DNA of 9,264 bases, from the NCBI GenBank assembly GCA_964458665.1, contig CAYWOO010000168.1, positions 1-9,264 of the forward strand, given 5' to 3'. The notes under the pieces were generated by a model. That model was not told the DNA's origin. It searched no databases and saw only the letters and a program-made list of their open reading frames with translations. Positions 1 through 6,144 of the stretch are shown one piece after another. The position numbers and the translations under genes were made by a program. How positions within the stretch are numbered: position 1 is the stretch's first letter; the number at the start of each line of letters is the position of its first letter. The stretch is from JANXYW01 sp964458665 (GTDB taxonomy: Bacteria; Chloroflexota; Dehalococcoidia; DSTF01; JACRBR01).

Positions 1-851
1 TAGTTGCCGGGGTGCGGGTCGCCGTTGAACAGGTGGTGCCGATAGATCGATCCGAATGCGTAGCGGAAGATGATCTCCGCGATGCGTTGTTTGTCCGCTT
101 CGAGCATGCTGGCTGCCGACGCGAACGGCCTGCCGTCGACGTACTCCTGCACGAGCACGCGCTCGGTCGTCAGCTCGTGGTGCACGCGCGGGATGCGGAT
201 GAAGGCGTGCCCCGAGAACTCGTCGTGGAAGCGCTGCTGCGAGGCTGCCTCGCGCAGGTAATCGAGCTCGCCAAGGATGCCCTCCTTTAGGTCGCGGACG
301 ATCGGTCCGGCATCGAGGCCGCGCGAGACCGCGCCCGCCATGCTGATCAGCATGCCGACATTCGCCAGGTCGTGGCCGATCGCTTCGCGCACGCCCGGAT
401 ACTGCACCTTAACGGCAACGCGAGTGCCATCGTGCAGCGTCGCGCGGTGCACTTGGCCGATCGATGCCGCGGCGAATGGCTCGTGCTCGAATCGGCGAAA
501 TACCTTCGATGGCGGGCGTCCGAACTCGCGCTCGAACACTTCTTTGACCAGCTGAAAGGCCATCGGCGGCGCGTCCGATTGCAGCGTCGCGAGCTGCGCA
601 GCCATCTCGTCGGGCACCATCCCGCTCATCAGCGAGAGGATCTGGCCGAACTTCATGACGGCGCCCTTCATGTCGCCCATCGTGCGGGTGACATCCTCCG
701 CCGTCCGCATCACGAACTGTTCGCACTTGCGCGTGCGCCGCTCGCCCCACGACGCGTACGTGCCCGCCCAGCGCACGACCGCGCGTCCGGCCAGCCGCGC
801 CGGCCGCAACGATCGCGAGACCCGTCCGCCGCCGATAGCGCGCCGGCTCAC
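1..851 (-). CDS. ABC1/AarF/UbiB-family atypical kinase, C-terminus cut by window edge
   Basis: The 283 visible residues show the ABC1 (ADCK/UbiB) kinase-like fold. The family's KxGQ motif is KFGQ at 67-70. The alanine-rich nucleotide loop AAASIGQVHRA is at 127-137, followed by AVKVQ with the ATP-site lysine at 148. An acidic ELDYLREA segment starts near 195, a hinge-like EYVDG is at 236-240, and the catalytic loop FNGDPHPGN is at 275-283. The DFG segment and C-terminal part lie beyond base 1. The start is a GTG at 851; GGAGGAAG lies just upstream, and no ATG occurs in frame before residue 48. It follows thrS by 33 bases on the same strand, so it is probably transcribed with it. Family members act in quinone synthesis or lipid homeostasis as ATPase/kinase-like factors. 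The role here is unknown, so UbiB itself should not be assumed. Confidence 0.9.
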   Translation of the reverse strand, partial: MSRRAIGGGRVSRSLRPARLAGRAVVRWAGTYASWGERRTRKCEQFVMRTAEDVTRTMGDMKGAVMKFGQILSLMSGMVPDEMAAQLATLQSDAPPMAFQLVKEVFEREFGRPPSKVFRRFEHEPFAAASIGQVHRATLHDGTRVAVKVQYPGVREAIGHDLANVGMLISMAGAVSRGLDAGPIVRDLKEGILGELDYLREAASQQRFHDEFSGHAFIRIPRVHHELTTERVLVQEYVDGRPFASAASMLEADKQRIAEIIFRYAFGSIYRHHLFNGDPHPGN

Positions 852-861
852 GGCGCTCTTC

Positions 862-889
862 CTCCAACTTCCAACATCCAACCTCTAAC
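862..889. repeat. Four-unit heptamer tract between thrS and the ABC1 gene
   Basis: On the plus strand four adjacent 7-base units read CTCCAAC, TTCCAAC, ATCCAAC and CTCTAAC. On the coding (minus) strand the unit is GTTGGAN. The thrS stop codon (885-887) lies in one end unit, and the other end unit forms part of the GGAGGAAG ribosome binding site of the downstream kinase gene. Tracts of the same period but different sequence occur at 5521 and 6113. Confidence 0.75.
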
Positions 890-2666
890 GACCAAGATCC
901 GGTCCCGCCTCCTCAGGCTCCATCGCTGTCGTGATCTCGTCATTGAGGCGATCGATGAACTGGAACACGGGCATCGACTTGAGGTCTTCGCCCGCGCGCG
1001 TGCGCACGGCGACGGCCTGCGACTCCGCCTCGCGGTCGCCGACGACGAGCATGTACGGGACCTTCTGCAACTGCGCGTCACGGATCTTTGCGTTCATCCG
1101 CTCGCTGCGGGCGTCGACCTCCGCGCGTAGGCCGGCCGTGCGCAAGCTCGTCAGCACCTCGTGCGCGTAGTCGGCGTGACGGTCGGCGATGGGGATCACC
1201 ATCGCCTGCACCGGCGCCAGCCACGTCGGGAAGGCCCCCGCGTACAGCTCGATCAGGTACGCCATCATCCGCTCCGTAGCGCCGATGACGCCGCGATGGA
1301 GTATGACCGGGCGGTGCTTCTCACCGTCTTCGCCAATGTATGCGAGGTCGAACTGATTCGGCAGGTGGAAGTCCACCTGAATCGTCGACATCGTCTCCTC
1401 GCGTCCCAGTACGTCGCGGAGCTGGATATCGAGCTTGGGGCCGTAGAACGCGGCCTCGTTCGGCGCTTCGTAGAACGGCAGGTTCAACTCTTGCATCGCC
1501 TCGCGAAGCACGCGCTCGCCCAGCTCCCACATCTCGTCGTTCTGCACGTACTTCTCGGTGTTCGACCTGTCACCGAGCGAGAGCCGGTACGAGTAGTCGG
1601 TGATGCCGAGAGTCGCGTACGCGCGCTCGACCAGTCGCATCACACCCGCGAACTCGGACTTGATGTGATCGGGGGTACAGAAGATGTGCGCGTCGTTGAG
1701 GTTGATCGCGCGGACGCGGCTGAGGCCGCCGACGACGCCCGACTTTTCGTAGCGGTACATCGTGCCAAATTCGGCGATGCGGATCGGCAGTTCGCGGTAG
1801 CTGTGCTGCTTGTTCTGGTAGATCAGCACGTGGTGCGGGCAGTTCATCGGTGTCAGCACCAGCTCTTCGTGCTCGAGCTGCATCGGCGGATACATGCTGT
1901 CCCGATAGTGCTCCCAGTGGCCGCTGGTCTTGTACAGCTCGACCTTGCCCAGGTCCGGTGTGTACACGTGCTGATAGCCCGATTCCCGCTCCTGCGTGAG
2001 CATGTACTCCTCCAGCAGCCGCCGGATCGTGGCGCCTTTCGGAAGCAGGAGCGGCAGCCCCGAACCGACGAGGTCGCTCGTCATGTAGAGCTCCAGCTCG
2101 CGCCCAAGCTTGCGATGATCGCGCTTCGCGGCCTCTTCCATGCGCGCGAGGTAGTCGTCGAGTTCGGCCTGCGTCTCGAACATGACGCCGTAGATGCGCT
2201 GCAACATCGGGCGTTTCTCGTCCCCGCGCCAGTACGCGCCGGCCACGCTGGTCAGCTTGAACGGCGGCACCTCCGTCGTGCGGTTGACGTGCGGCCCCTC
2301 GCAGAGATCGAGGAACGCGCCCTGCTTGTACAGCGACACCTGCTCGTCCGCGATACCCTCGATCAGCTCGATCTTGAATGGCTGCCCGGCAAACTGCCGC
2401 AGCGCCTCGGCTTTCGTCATCGTGCTGTGCTCGAAGCCGATGTCCGACGCGATGCGCTTCCGCATGCGCGCTTCGATATCCGGCAGATCTTCGGGCGTCA
2501 GCGCGCGCGCCAGCTCGAAGTCGTAGTAGAAGCCGTGGTCGATCGGCGGGCCTATGGCGAACTTCGCCTCGGGAAAAATCTCGAGCACCGCCTCCGCCAT
2601 GATGTGCGCGGCGGAGTGACGCATGCGGTACAGGCGGTCGTCCTTGCTCAGCTGATCCAGGGCCAT
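885..2666 (-). CDS. thrS: Threonyl-tRNA synthetase, TGS-less form
   Basis: Class II synthetase of 593 residues that charges tRNA-Thr in the cytosol. The editing domain comes first, with H17/H21 in HSAAH and C122/H126 in CEGPH, matching the four editing-site residues of the E. coli enzyme. The catalytic core carries the zinc ligands C276 (MNCPHH), H327 (NDAHIF) and H457 (ILHRG). Motif 2 is around 300-328 and motif 3 is GATERMMAYLIE at 462-473. The anticodon-binding domain fills 480-580. The usual N-terminal TGS domain (about 60 residues) is absent, so the protein is shorter than the roughly 640 residues common in bacteria. The start is ATG 2666, preceded by GAGGAGGAAG. An in-frame extension to 2738 would run through the leader's terminator and T-box sequence and is rejected. 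Expression is probably controlled by the T-box leader upstream. Confidence 0.97.
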   Translation of the reverse strand: MALDQLSKDDRLYRMRHSAAHIMAEAVLEIFPEAKFAIGPPIDHGFYYDFELARALTPEDLPDIEARMRKRIASDIGFEHSTMTKAEALRQFAGQPFKIELIEGIADEQVSLYKQGAFLDLCEGPHVNRTTEVPPFKLTSVAGAYWRGDEKRPMLQRIYGVMFETQAELDDYLARMEEAAKRDHRKLGRELELYMTSDLVGSGLPLLLPKGATIRRLLEEYMLTQERESGYQHVYTPDLGKVELYKTSGHWEHYRDSMYPPMQLEHEELVLTPMNCPHHVLIYQNKQHSYRELPIRIAEFGTMYRYEKSGVVGGLSRVRAINLNDAHIFCTPDHIKSEFAGVMRLVERAYATLGITDYSYRLSLGDRSNTEKYVQNDEMWELGERVLREAMQELNLPFYEAPNEAAFYGPKLDIQLRDVLGREETMSTIQVDFHLPNQFDLAYIGEDGEKHRPVILHRGVIGATERMMAYLIELYAGAFPTWLAPVQAMVIPIADRHADYAHEVLTSLRTAGLRAEVDARSERMNAKIRDAQLQKVPYMLVVGDREAESQAVAVRTRAGEDLKSMPVFQFIDRLNDEITTAMEPEEAGPDLGR

Positions 2667-2686
2667 CGGCTTCCTCCTCGGGTAAC

Positions 2687-2724
2687 AAAAACGCGTCACC
2701 ATCCGCACAGGGACGGGAGACGCG
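2687..2724 (-). terminator. T-box attenuator (intrinsic terminator of the thrS leader)
   Basis: On the minus strand CGCGTC (2724-2719) pairs with GACGCG (2697-2692). Inside it CCGTCC pairs with GGATGG, with one G-T wobble, around the loop CTGTGC. TTTTTG follows directly. The strand CCGTCCC used here is the same one needed for the antiterminator with the T-box sequence, so the two structures exclude each other. The hairpin lies just upstream of the thrS ribosome binding site, where a transcriptional T-box terminator should be. Confidence 0.85.
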
Positions 2725-2931
2725 CTCCGTGGTTCCACCCCGAGTTCAGTCCGCCGTCAGCGAACCCTCGATTCGGCCTCTAACGGGGCCAGCGCCATCG
2801 CCTAGTAGCGCTCACGCGCCATTCGGGATGCGGCTCGCGGGTGGTGTTCACGACGTTCCGGCGGGCGCTCGCAACATCCGCGCCCTTTCTGGTTGCCGGT
2901 GTACTGTCGCTACTCGTCCCGGTCGTAGCCG
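2687..2931 (-). ncRNA. T-box riboswitch, threonine-specific, thrS leader
   Basis: Stem I spans 2931-2831 on the minus strand. CGGCT/AGCCG and GGG/CCC form the base. A specifier loop follows, with ACGAGTA on the 5' side and GAACACCA on the 3' side. Above it are GCGAC/GTCGT and CCGGC/GCCGG. The distal hairpin GGGCGC/GCGCCC has the loop GGATGTTGCGA and is preceded by CAGAAA. These match the AGTA, AGAGA-like and GGNTGNTGCRA-like Stem I elements of T-boxes. The likely specifier codon is ACC (2845-2843), followed by the usual A. The T-box sequence GGGGTGGAACCACGG is at 2741-2727. Its GGG and CGG can pair with CCGTCCC (2717-2711) to form the antiterminator. Uncharged tRNA-Thr would favour antitermination and raise synthetase expression. 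The element class is known; identification here is from motifs and hand-drawn pairing. Confidence 0.92.
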
Positions 2932-2938
2932 TTGCCGC

Positions 2939-2968
2939 AGCGTAGCATCGCACCCGCGCGCGTCACAA
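2939..2968 (-). promoter_or_regulatory. Candidate promoter of the thrS leader
   Basis: On the minus strand TTGTGA (2968-2963) and TACGCT (2944-2939) are separated by 18 bases, and TG-N precedes the -10 box (extended -10). The predicted transcript start is near 2932, one base before the first paired base of T-box Stem I. That agreement supports the assignment more than the rather weak hexamers do. Confidence 0.5.
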
Positions 2969-2972
2969 GCGG

Positions 2973-3003
2973 CGGAGACGCCATTCTCCGGATCGTGAAT
3001 CCG
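2973..3003. repeat. Two adjacent inverted repeats in the mntA promoter
   Basis: CGGAGA (2973-2978) and TCTCCG (2985-2990) form a perfect 6-bp inverted repeat with a 6-base spacer. Directly after it, CGGAT (2989-2993) and ATCCG (2999-3003) form a 5-bp one. Together they cover the -35 to -10 region of the mntA promoter, a position expected for an autorepressor operator. An operator role is inferred from position only. The first could also be a simple DNA or RNA hairpin. Confidence 0.45.
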
Positions 3004-3004
3004 A

Positions 3005-3010
3005 TATAGT
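3005..3010 (+). promoter_or_regulatory. -10 box of mntA, compatible with a leaderless message
   Basis: TATAGT matches the bacterial -10 consensus at five of six positions and ends six bases before the mntA ATG, which puts the expected transcript start at or next to the A of the start codon. No Shine-Dalgarno sequence precedes the ATG. No convincing -35 hexamer is visible at 16-18 bases spacing. Confidence 0.45.
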
Positions 3011-3016
3011 GCCCGT

Positions 3017-3340
3017 ATGGACGACATTCTTCCCCGACTGCACGTCACGCAGAACCAGATCGCTGCGTTCTGCCAGAAGTGGAAAATCACGCAATTCGAG
3101 CTCTTCGGCTCCGTGCTGCGCGACGACTTCGACGCTGAAAGCGATATTGATGTCCTGGTCGTGTTTGCGCTCGACGCGAAACTCAGCTTGTTCAGTCTCG
3201 TGACGGCGGAAGAAGAGCTCAAGGCCCTGATCGGTCGCCGCGTCGACCTTGTCGAGCGGCGCGCGATTGAGGAGAGTCCGAACTGGATTCGACGCCGAAG
3301 TATCCTGAACTCGACCCGTCTCATTTATGCGGCAGCCTGA
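3017..3340 (+). CDS. mntA: MntA-type minimal nucleotidyltransferase antitoxin
   Basis: This 107-residue minimal nucleotidyltransferase has the signature GS-x10-DxD: GS at 31-32, then D43 and D45 in DID. A third acidic residue, D77, sits in RRVDLVE. Proteins of this kind, paired with HEPN partners, are antitoxins; MntA AMPylates the tyrosine of the HepT RX4HXY motif. The gene overlaps hepT by 14 bases, which implies coupled translation. The start is firm because an in-frame stop at 2996-2998 lies just upstream and ATG 3017 is the first start codon after it. No ribosome binding site is seen, but a -10 box is directly upstream. It is divergent from the thrS leader. Confidence 0.9.
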   Translation: MDDILPRLHVTQNQIAAFCQKWKITQFELFGSVLRDDFDAESDIDVLVVFALDAKLSLFSLVTAEEELKALIGRRVDLVERRAIEESPNWIRRRSILNSTRLIYAAA

Positions 3341-3677
3341 CGAAGCCGTTCTCCTGGACATGCTGCTGTTCGCGCGCCGTATTCGCGACAGAATCGCCGG
3401 TGTCACCTATGACGAGTTCGATGGGGACGTAGACCTTCAGCTCGCGATCACGTACTTGATCCAGACCGTGGGCGAGGCCGCGAGCCGCGCAACCCAGTCC
3501 CTACGCGGCTCGTACCCACAGGTTCCGTGGACGCAGATCATCGGCATGCGTCACCGCCTCGTGCATGACTATCTTCACGTTCAGATAGATGTCGTCTGGC
3601 GCACGGCGACTGAGGATCTGCCGCCGCTGATTGCTATGCTCGAGGCTATCGTTCCACCGGAACCGGACGCCTCCTGA
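3327..3677 (+). CDS. hepT: HepT-type HEPN-domain RNase toxin
   Basis: This 116-residue alpha-helical HEPN protein (DUF86 type) has the catalytic and AMPylation motif RX4HXY, seen as RHRLVHDY with R75, H80 and Y82. A GEAA segment at 49-52 and PW-x3-IGMR leading into the motif are also typical of the family. HepT toxins cleave RNA, and the paired nucleotidyltransferase silences them by adding AMP to the motif tyrosine. All residues required for both steps are present, so the module looks intact. No ribosome binding site precedes the ATG, and translation probably depends on the overlapping mntA. The residue after R75 is His where Asn is more common; I cannot tell whether this matters. Confidence 0.9.
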   Translation: MRQPDEAVLLDMLLFARRIRDRIAGVTYDEFDGDVDLQLAITYLIQTVGEAASRATQSLRGSYPQVPWTQIIGMRHRLVHDYLHVQIDVVWRTATEDLPPLIAMLEAIVPPEPDAS

Positions 3678-3748
3678 CACCGTCGCGTTCCGCCATGTGG
3701 GCGCAACGGACCGTGAGCGCCTCGCCGCTCGAAGAGGGGGTACATGGA

Positions 3749-5491
3749 CTACTCCTCCAACGTGCTCGTGTCGCCGTCGGGCAAACCGAGTTCGCGGGAC
3801 TTCAGCAGGCGGCGCATGATCTTGCCGGAGCGCGTCTTGGGCAGCACGTCGATGAAGTCGATCTCGCGCGGCGCCACGCCGGGGCCGAGCTTTTTGCGGC
3901 AGAACTGCAGCAGTTCGCCGCGCAGCTTGTCCGACGGCTCGTAGCCGTCCTTCAGCGTCACGAAGGCTTTGACGATCTCCATCGCCACCGGATCGGGCTT
4001 GCCGATCACACCTGCCTCGGCGACGGCCGGATGCTCGATCAGTGCGCTCTCCACCTCGAATGGACCGACGAGATGGCCCGCCGTGTTAATCACGTCGTCG
4101 GAGCGGCCGACGAACCAGAAGTAGCCGTCGGCGTCCATGCGCCCACGGTCGCCGGTGATGTACCAGCCGTTCTTGAACTTCGAGTCGTACATCGACTTGT
4201 TGTTCCAGTACGTGCGGAACATCGAAGGCCAGCCGGGCCGCACGGCGAGGTCGCCCTCTTCTCCGAAGGGCTTGAGGTTGCCCTCGTCATCGATGATCCC
4301 GGGCTCAATGCCGGGCATCGGCTTGCCCATGCTGCCGGGGCGGATCGGCAGGATCGGGTAGTTGGCGATCATGATCGAGCCGGTTTCGGTCTGCCACCAG
4401 TTATCGTGGAAGGGCAGTCCGAGCGCGCGTTCCGACCAGACGACCGCCTCCGGGTTCAGCGGCTCGCCGACGGACATGGTGTAGCGCAGGCTCGAAAGGT
4501 CATACTTCTTCGGGATCTCGTCGCCAGCCTTCATCAGCAGGCGGATCGCGGTCGGCGCCGTGTACCAGACCGTCACCTTGTGCCGCTGGACGACGTCGTA
4601 CCACTTGTTCGCAGAGAACCCGCCTTCGTAGATCACGGATGTTACGCCGTTCGAGTGGGGCGCGAACATGCCGTACGACGTGCCGGTCACCCAGCCGGGA
4701 TCGGCGGTACACCAGTAGATGTCATCGGGGTGAAGATCGAGCACGTACTTTCCGGTGGCGTAGTGACCGAGCACCGCCTGGTGCACGTGTACGGCGCCCT
4801 TCGACTTGCCCGTGGTGCCGGAGGTGTAATGCATCACCGCAGGGTCTTCGGGCGAGGTGTGGACGATGTCGTACGTCTCCGGCGCATCCTTCATAAGCGC
4901 GTTCCACGACAGCTCGCCCGGCTCTAGCACTGGCTGCTTGCCGTGTTCGACCATGATGACGTGCTTCAGCTCGGGCAGGTTCGGTTTCATCGCGGCGACT
5001 TTGGCACGCTGATCGGGTGACGTGACGAGCACCTTCGCGCCGGAGTCCGCCAGGCGGTCGCCCGCCGCATCGGACCCGAACGCCGAGAACAGCGGGCCCG
5101 TCACGCAGCCGGCCTTCAGCGTGCCGAAGACTGCGGCGTACAGCTCGGGCACGCGATCCATGAAGCAGAAGACGCGGTCGCCCTTCGCGATGCCGAGCTT
5201 GCCGAGGACGTTCGCGAACTGGTTCGACATGCGCGCGGCGTCGGCGTAGGTGTAGCGCTCCTGCGTCCCGTCCTTGCCCTCCCACAGCCAGCACAGCTTG
5301 TCGCCGCGGCCGTGCGCCAGGTGCCGGTCGATGCACTCGTACGCGATGTTCAGCCCCGCGCCCGGCAGCCCGTCTAGCTCGTTGATCACGTCCGGGTAGT
5401 GGAACGCGGAACGGATCCTGTCGTAGTCGTCGAGGTTCGGCCGCACCTTGAACGCCTCGACCGGCGGCTTCGCGATGATCGGATAGTCCAT
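3749..5491 (-). CDS. acsA: Acetyl-CoA synthetase (AMP-forming), AcsA type
   Basis: Adenylate-forming ligase of 580 residues that activates acetate, possibly also other short acids, to acyl-CoA via acyl-AMP. The phosphate loop YTSGTTGKSKG is at 222-232. The A5 motif WWQTETG is at 365-371; its tryptophan corresponds to the residue that narrows the acid pocket to acetate in Acs. TGD is at 446-448, the hinge GRSDD at 462-466, and the C-terminal SGKIMRR at 555-561. K557 of the last motif is the catalytic lysine that protein acetylases target in this family. The length is closer to B. subtilis AcsA (about 570) than to the 650-residue Acs. ATG 5491 follows GAGGTG by four bases. The gene is monocistronic and converges with hepT. 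The substrate is inferred from family features. Confidence 0.92.
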   Translation of the reverse strand: MDYPIIAKPPVEAFKVRPNLDDYDRIRSAFHYPDVINELDGLPGAGLNIAYECIDRHLAHGRGDKLCWLWEGKDGTQERYTYADAARMSNQFANVLGKLGIAKGDRVFCFMDRVPELYAAVFGTLKAGCVTGPLFSAFGSDAAGDRLADSGAKVLVTSPDQRAKVAAMKPNLPELKHVIMVEHGKQPVLEPGELSWNALMKDAPETYDIVHTSPEDPAVMHYTSGTTGKSKGAVHVHQAVLGHYATGKYVLDLHPDDIYWCTADPGWVTGTSYGMFAPHSNGVTSVIYEGGFSANKWYDVVQRHKVTVWYTAPTAIRLLMKAGDEIPKKYDLSSLRYTMSVGEPLNPEAVVWSERALGLPFHDNWWQTETGSIMIANYPILPIRPGSMGKPMPGIEPGIIDDEGNLKPFGEEGDLAVRPGWPSMFRTYWNNKSMYDSKFKNGWYITGDRGRMDADGYFWFVGRSDDVINTAGHLVGPFEVESALIEHPAVAEAGVIGKPDPVAMEIVKAFVTLKDGYEPSDKLRGELLQFCRKKLGPGVAPREIDFIDVLPKTRSGKIMRRLLKSRELGLPDGDTSTLEE

Positions 5492-5520
5492 CGGGCACCT
5501 CGCTCTGGTGTGCTGGAGAC

Positions 5521-5555
5521 TAGTTACTGGTGATTGGTTTGTGAGTGGTAGTCGA
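5521..5555. repeat. Degenerate heptamer tract in the acsA leader
   Basis: Five consecutive 7-base units read TAGTTAC, TGGTGAT, TGGTTTG, TGAGTGG and TAGTCGA, with a TRGT-like start to each unit. The tract lies between the predicted acsA transcript start (about 5550) and the start codon, so most of it would be in the 5' untranslated region. It shares the 7-base period, but not the unit sequence, with the tracts at 862 and 6113. Confidence 0.5.
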
Positions 5556-5556
5556 A

Positions 5557-5585
5557 AATCTAGCCCCGCAACATCACCGGGTCAA
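5557..5585 (-). promoter_or_regulatory. Promoter of acsA
   Basis: On the minus strand TTGACC (5585-5580) is followed after exactly 17 bases by TAGATT (5562-5557). This is a good sigma-70-type match: five of six and four of six positions. It predicts a leader of about 60 bases for acsA. Confidence 0.6.
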
Positions 5586-5624
5586 CTCGCACTGACCAAA
5601 CGGCGCGGAGTCTGGGTCACCGCT

Positions 5625-5686
5625 CGATCAGAGCAGCCCCTCTCCACGTCGTGGAGAGGGGCGGGCCGAAGGCCGGGGTGAGGTGC
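5625..5686 (+). repeat. Double-hairpin repeat, copy A
   Basis: This 62-bp element matches copy B at 7391-7452 at 60 positions. It contains a perfect 11-bp stem, CCCCTCTCCAC (5637-5647) with GTGGAGAGGGG (5651-5661), around the loop GTC. A smaller GGCC-GAA-GGCC hairpin follows, and the element ends GGGGTGAGGTGC. It lies between acsA and the rhodanese gene, about 75 bases before the latter. It looks like a REP-type intergenic palindrome. No protein is credible in either strand. Confidence 0.85.
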
Positions 5687-5759
5687 TCGTTCGCTCGTCG
5701 TTGCCCCGGCGCTGGCACTTTGCGACACTGGATCCGGAAACGACACAAAAGGAGCCGAG

Positions 5760-6101
5760 ATGCCCAGCAAAGACGAGCGCGAGCCCTTCTACCGCGTCGA
5801 CGTGGCGGAAGCGAGCGAGATGGTGAAGGACGACGGCACGGTCGTTATCGACGTGCGCGAGCCGTTCGAGTACCAGGCCGGCCACATCCCGACGGCGACG
5901 CTTTTGCCCGTCAACAGCGTCTTCGCGCGGCGCGAGGAGCTGCCGAAGGACAAGAAGATTCTCTTCGTCTGCGCCGTCGGGCAGCGCAGCGCCCTCGCGG
6001 CCGAGATGGCCGCCGCCGCCGGCCTCCCCGCGGATCAGCTCTACACGCTCGATGGCGGCACCGACGCCTGGAAGAAGGCCGGCCAGCCAGTAGAGGCGTG
6101 A
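5760..6101 (+). CDS. Single-domain rhodanese-like sulfurtransferase
   Basis: This 113-residue stand-alone rhodanese domain has the CH2A-like segment DVREPFEYQAGHIPTA at 31-46. The active-site loop starts at C71 in CAVGQRS, and the C-terminal GG-x2-AW motif reads GGTDAWKKAG. The cysteine is intact, so transfer of sulfane sulfur through a persulfide is plausible; the donor and acceptor are not known. No signal peptide is visible, so it should be cytosolic. ATG 5760 follows AAAGGAG by five bases, a strong ribosome binding site. The HAD phosphatase gene starts 43 bases downstream on the same strand and is probably co-transcribed; I see no functional link between the two. Confidence 0.9.
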   Translation: MPSKDEREPFYRVDVAEASEMVKDDGTVVIDVREPFEYQAGHIPTATLLPVNSVFARREELPKDKKILFVCAVGQRSALAAEMAAAAGLPADQLYTLDGGTDAWKKAGQPVEA

Positions 6102-6112
6102 GCAAGGTGTTA

Positions 6113-6133
6113 GGTTCTCGGTTCCAGGTTCTA
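6113..6133. repeat. Three-unit heptamer tract between rhodanese and HAD genes
   Basis: Three adjacent 7-base units read GGTTCTC, GGTTCCA and GGTTCTA. The tract occupies most of the 43-base gap and ends 11 bases before the HAD start codon, where a ribosome binding site would otherwise be expected. Confidence 0.65.
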
Positions 6134-6144
6134 GAATCTCCTTG

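Noticed and set aside
372..1130. Plus-strand frame of 252 residues across the kinase/thrS junction
   Set aside because: It overlaps two well-supported minus-strand genes and translates to an Arg/His-rich sequence without family features.
2667..2738. In-frame 24-residue N-terminal extension of ThrS
   Set aside because: It would start inside the T-box sequence and run through the terminator. The strong GAGGAGGAAG ribosome binding site fits ATG 2666, and the extension has no resemblance to ThrRS.
1161..2783. Long open plus-strand frame (540 residues) opposite thrS
   Set aside because: Antisense shadow of a high-GC gene. Its composition is rich in Arg, His and Val with no known motif, and the opposite strand clearly encodes ThrRS.
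3700..3721. GGCGC/GCGCC hairpin between hepT and acsA as a bidirectional terminator
   Set aside because: The stem is only 5 bp with a 12-base loop, and there is no T-run on either strand.
3695..4927. Long open plus-strand frame (410 residues) opposite acsA
   Set aside because: Antisense shadow of acetyl-CoA synthetase, with low-complexity RR/VV/GH-rich content and no motif.
5704..5738. TTGCCC-N17-GACACT as a promoter for the rhodanese gene
   Set aside because: The -10 box matches at only three of six positions. Such pairs are expected by chance.
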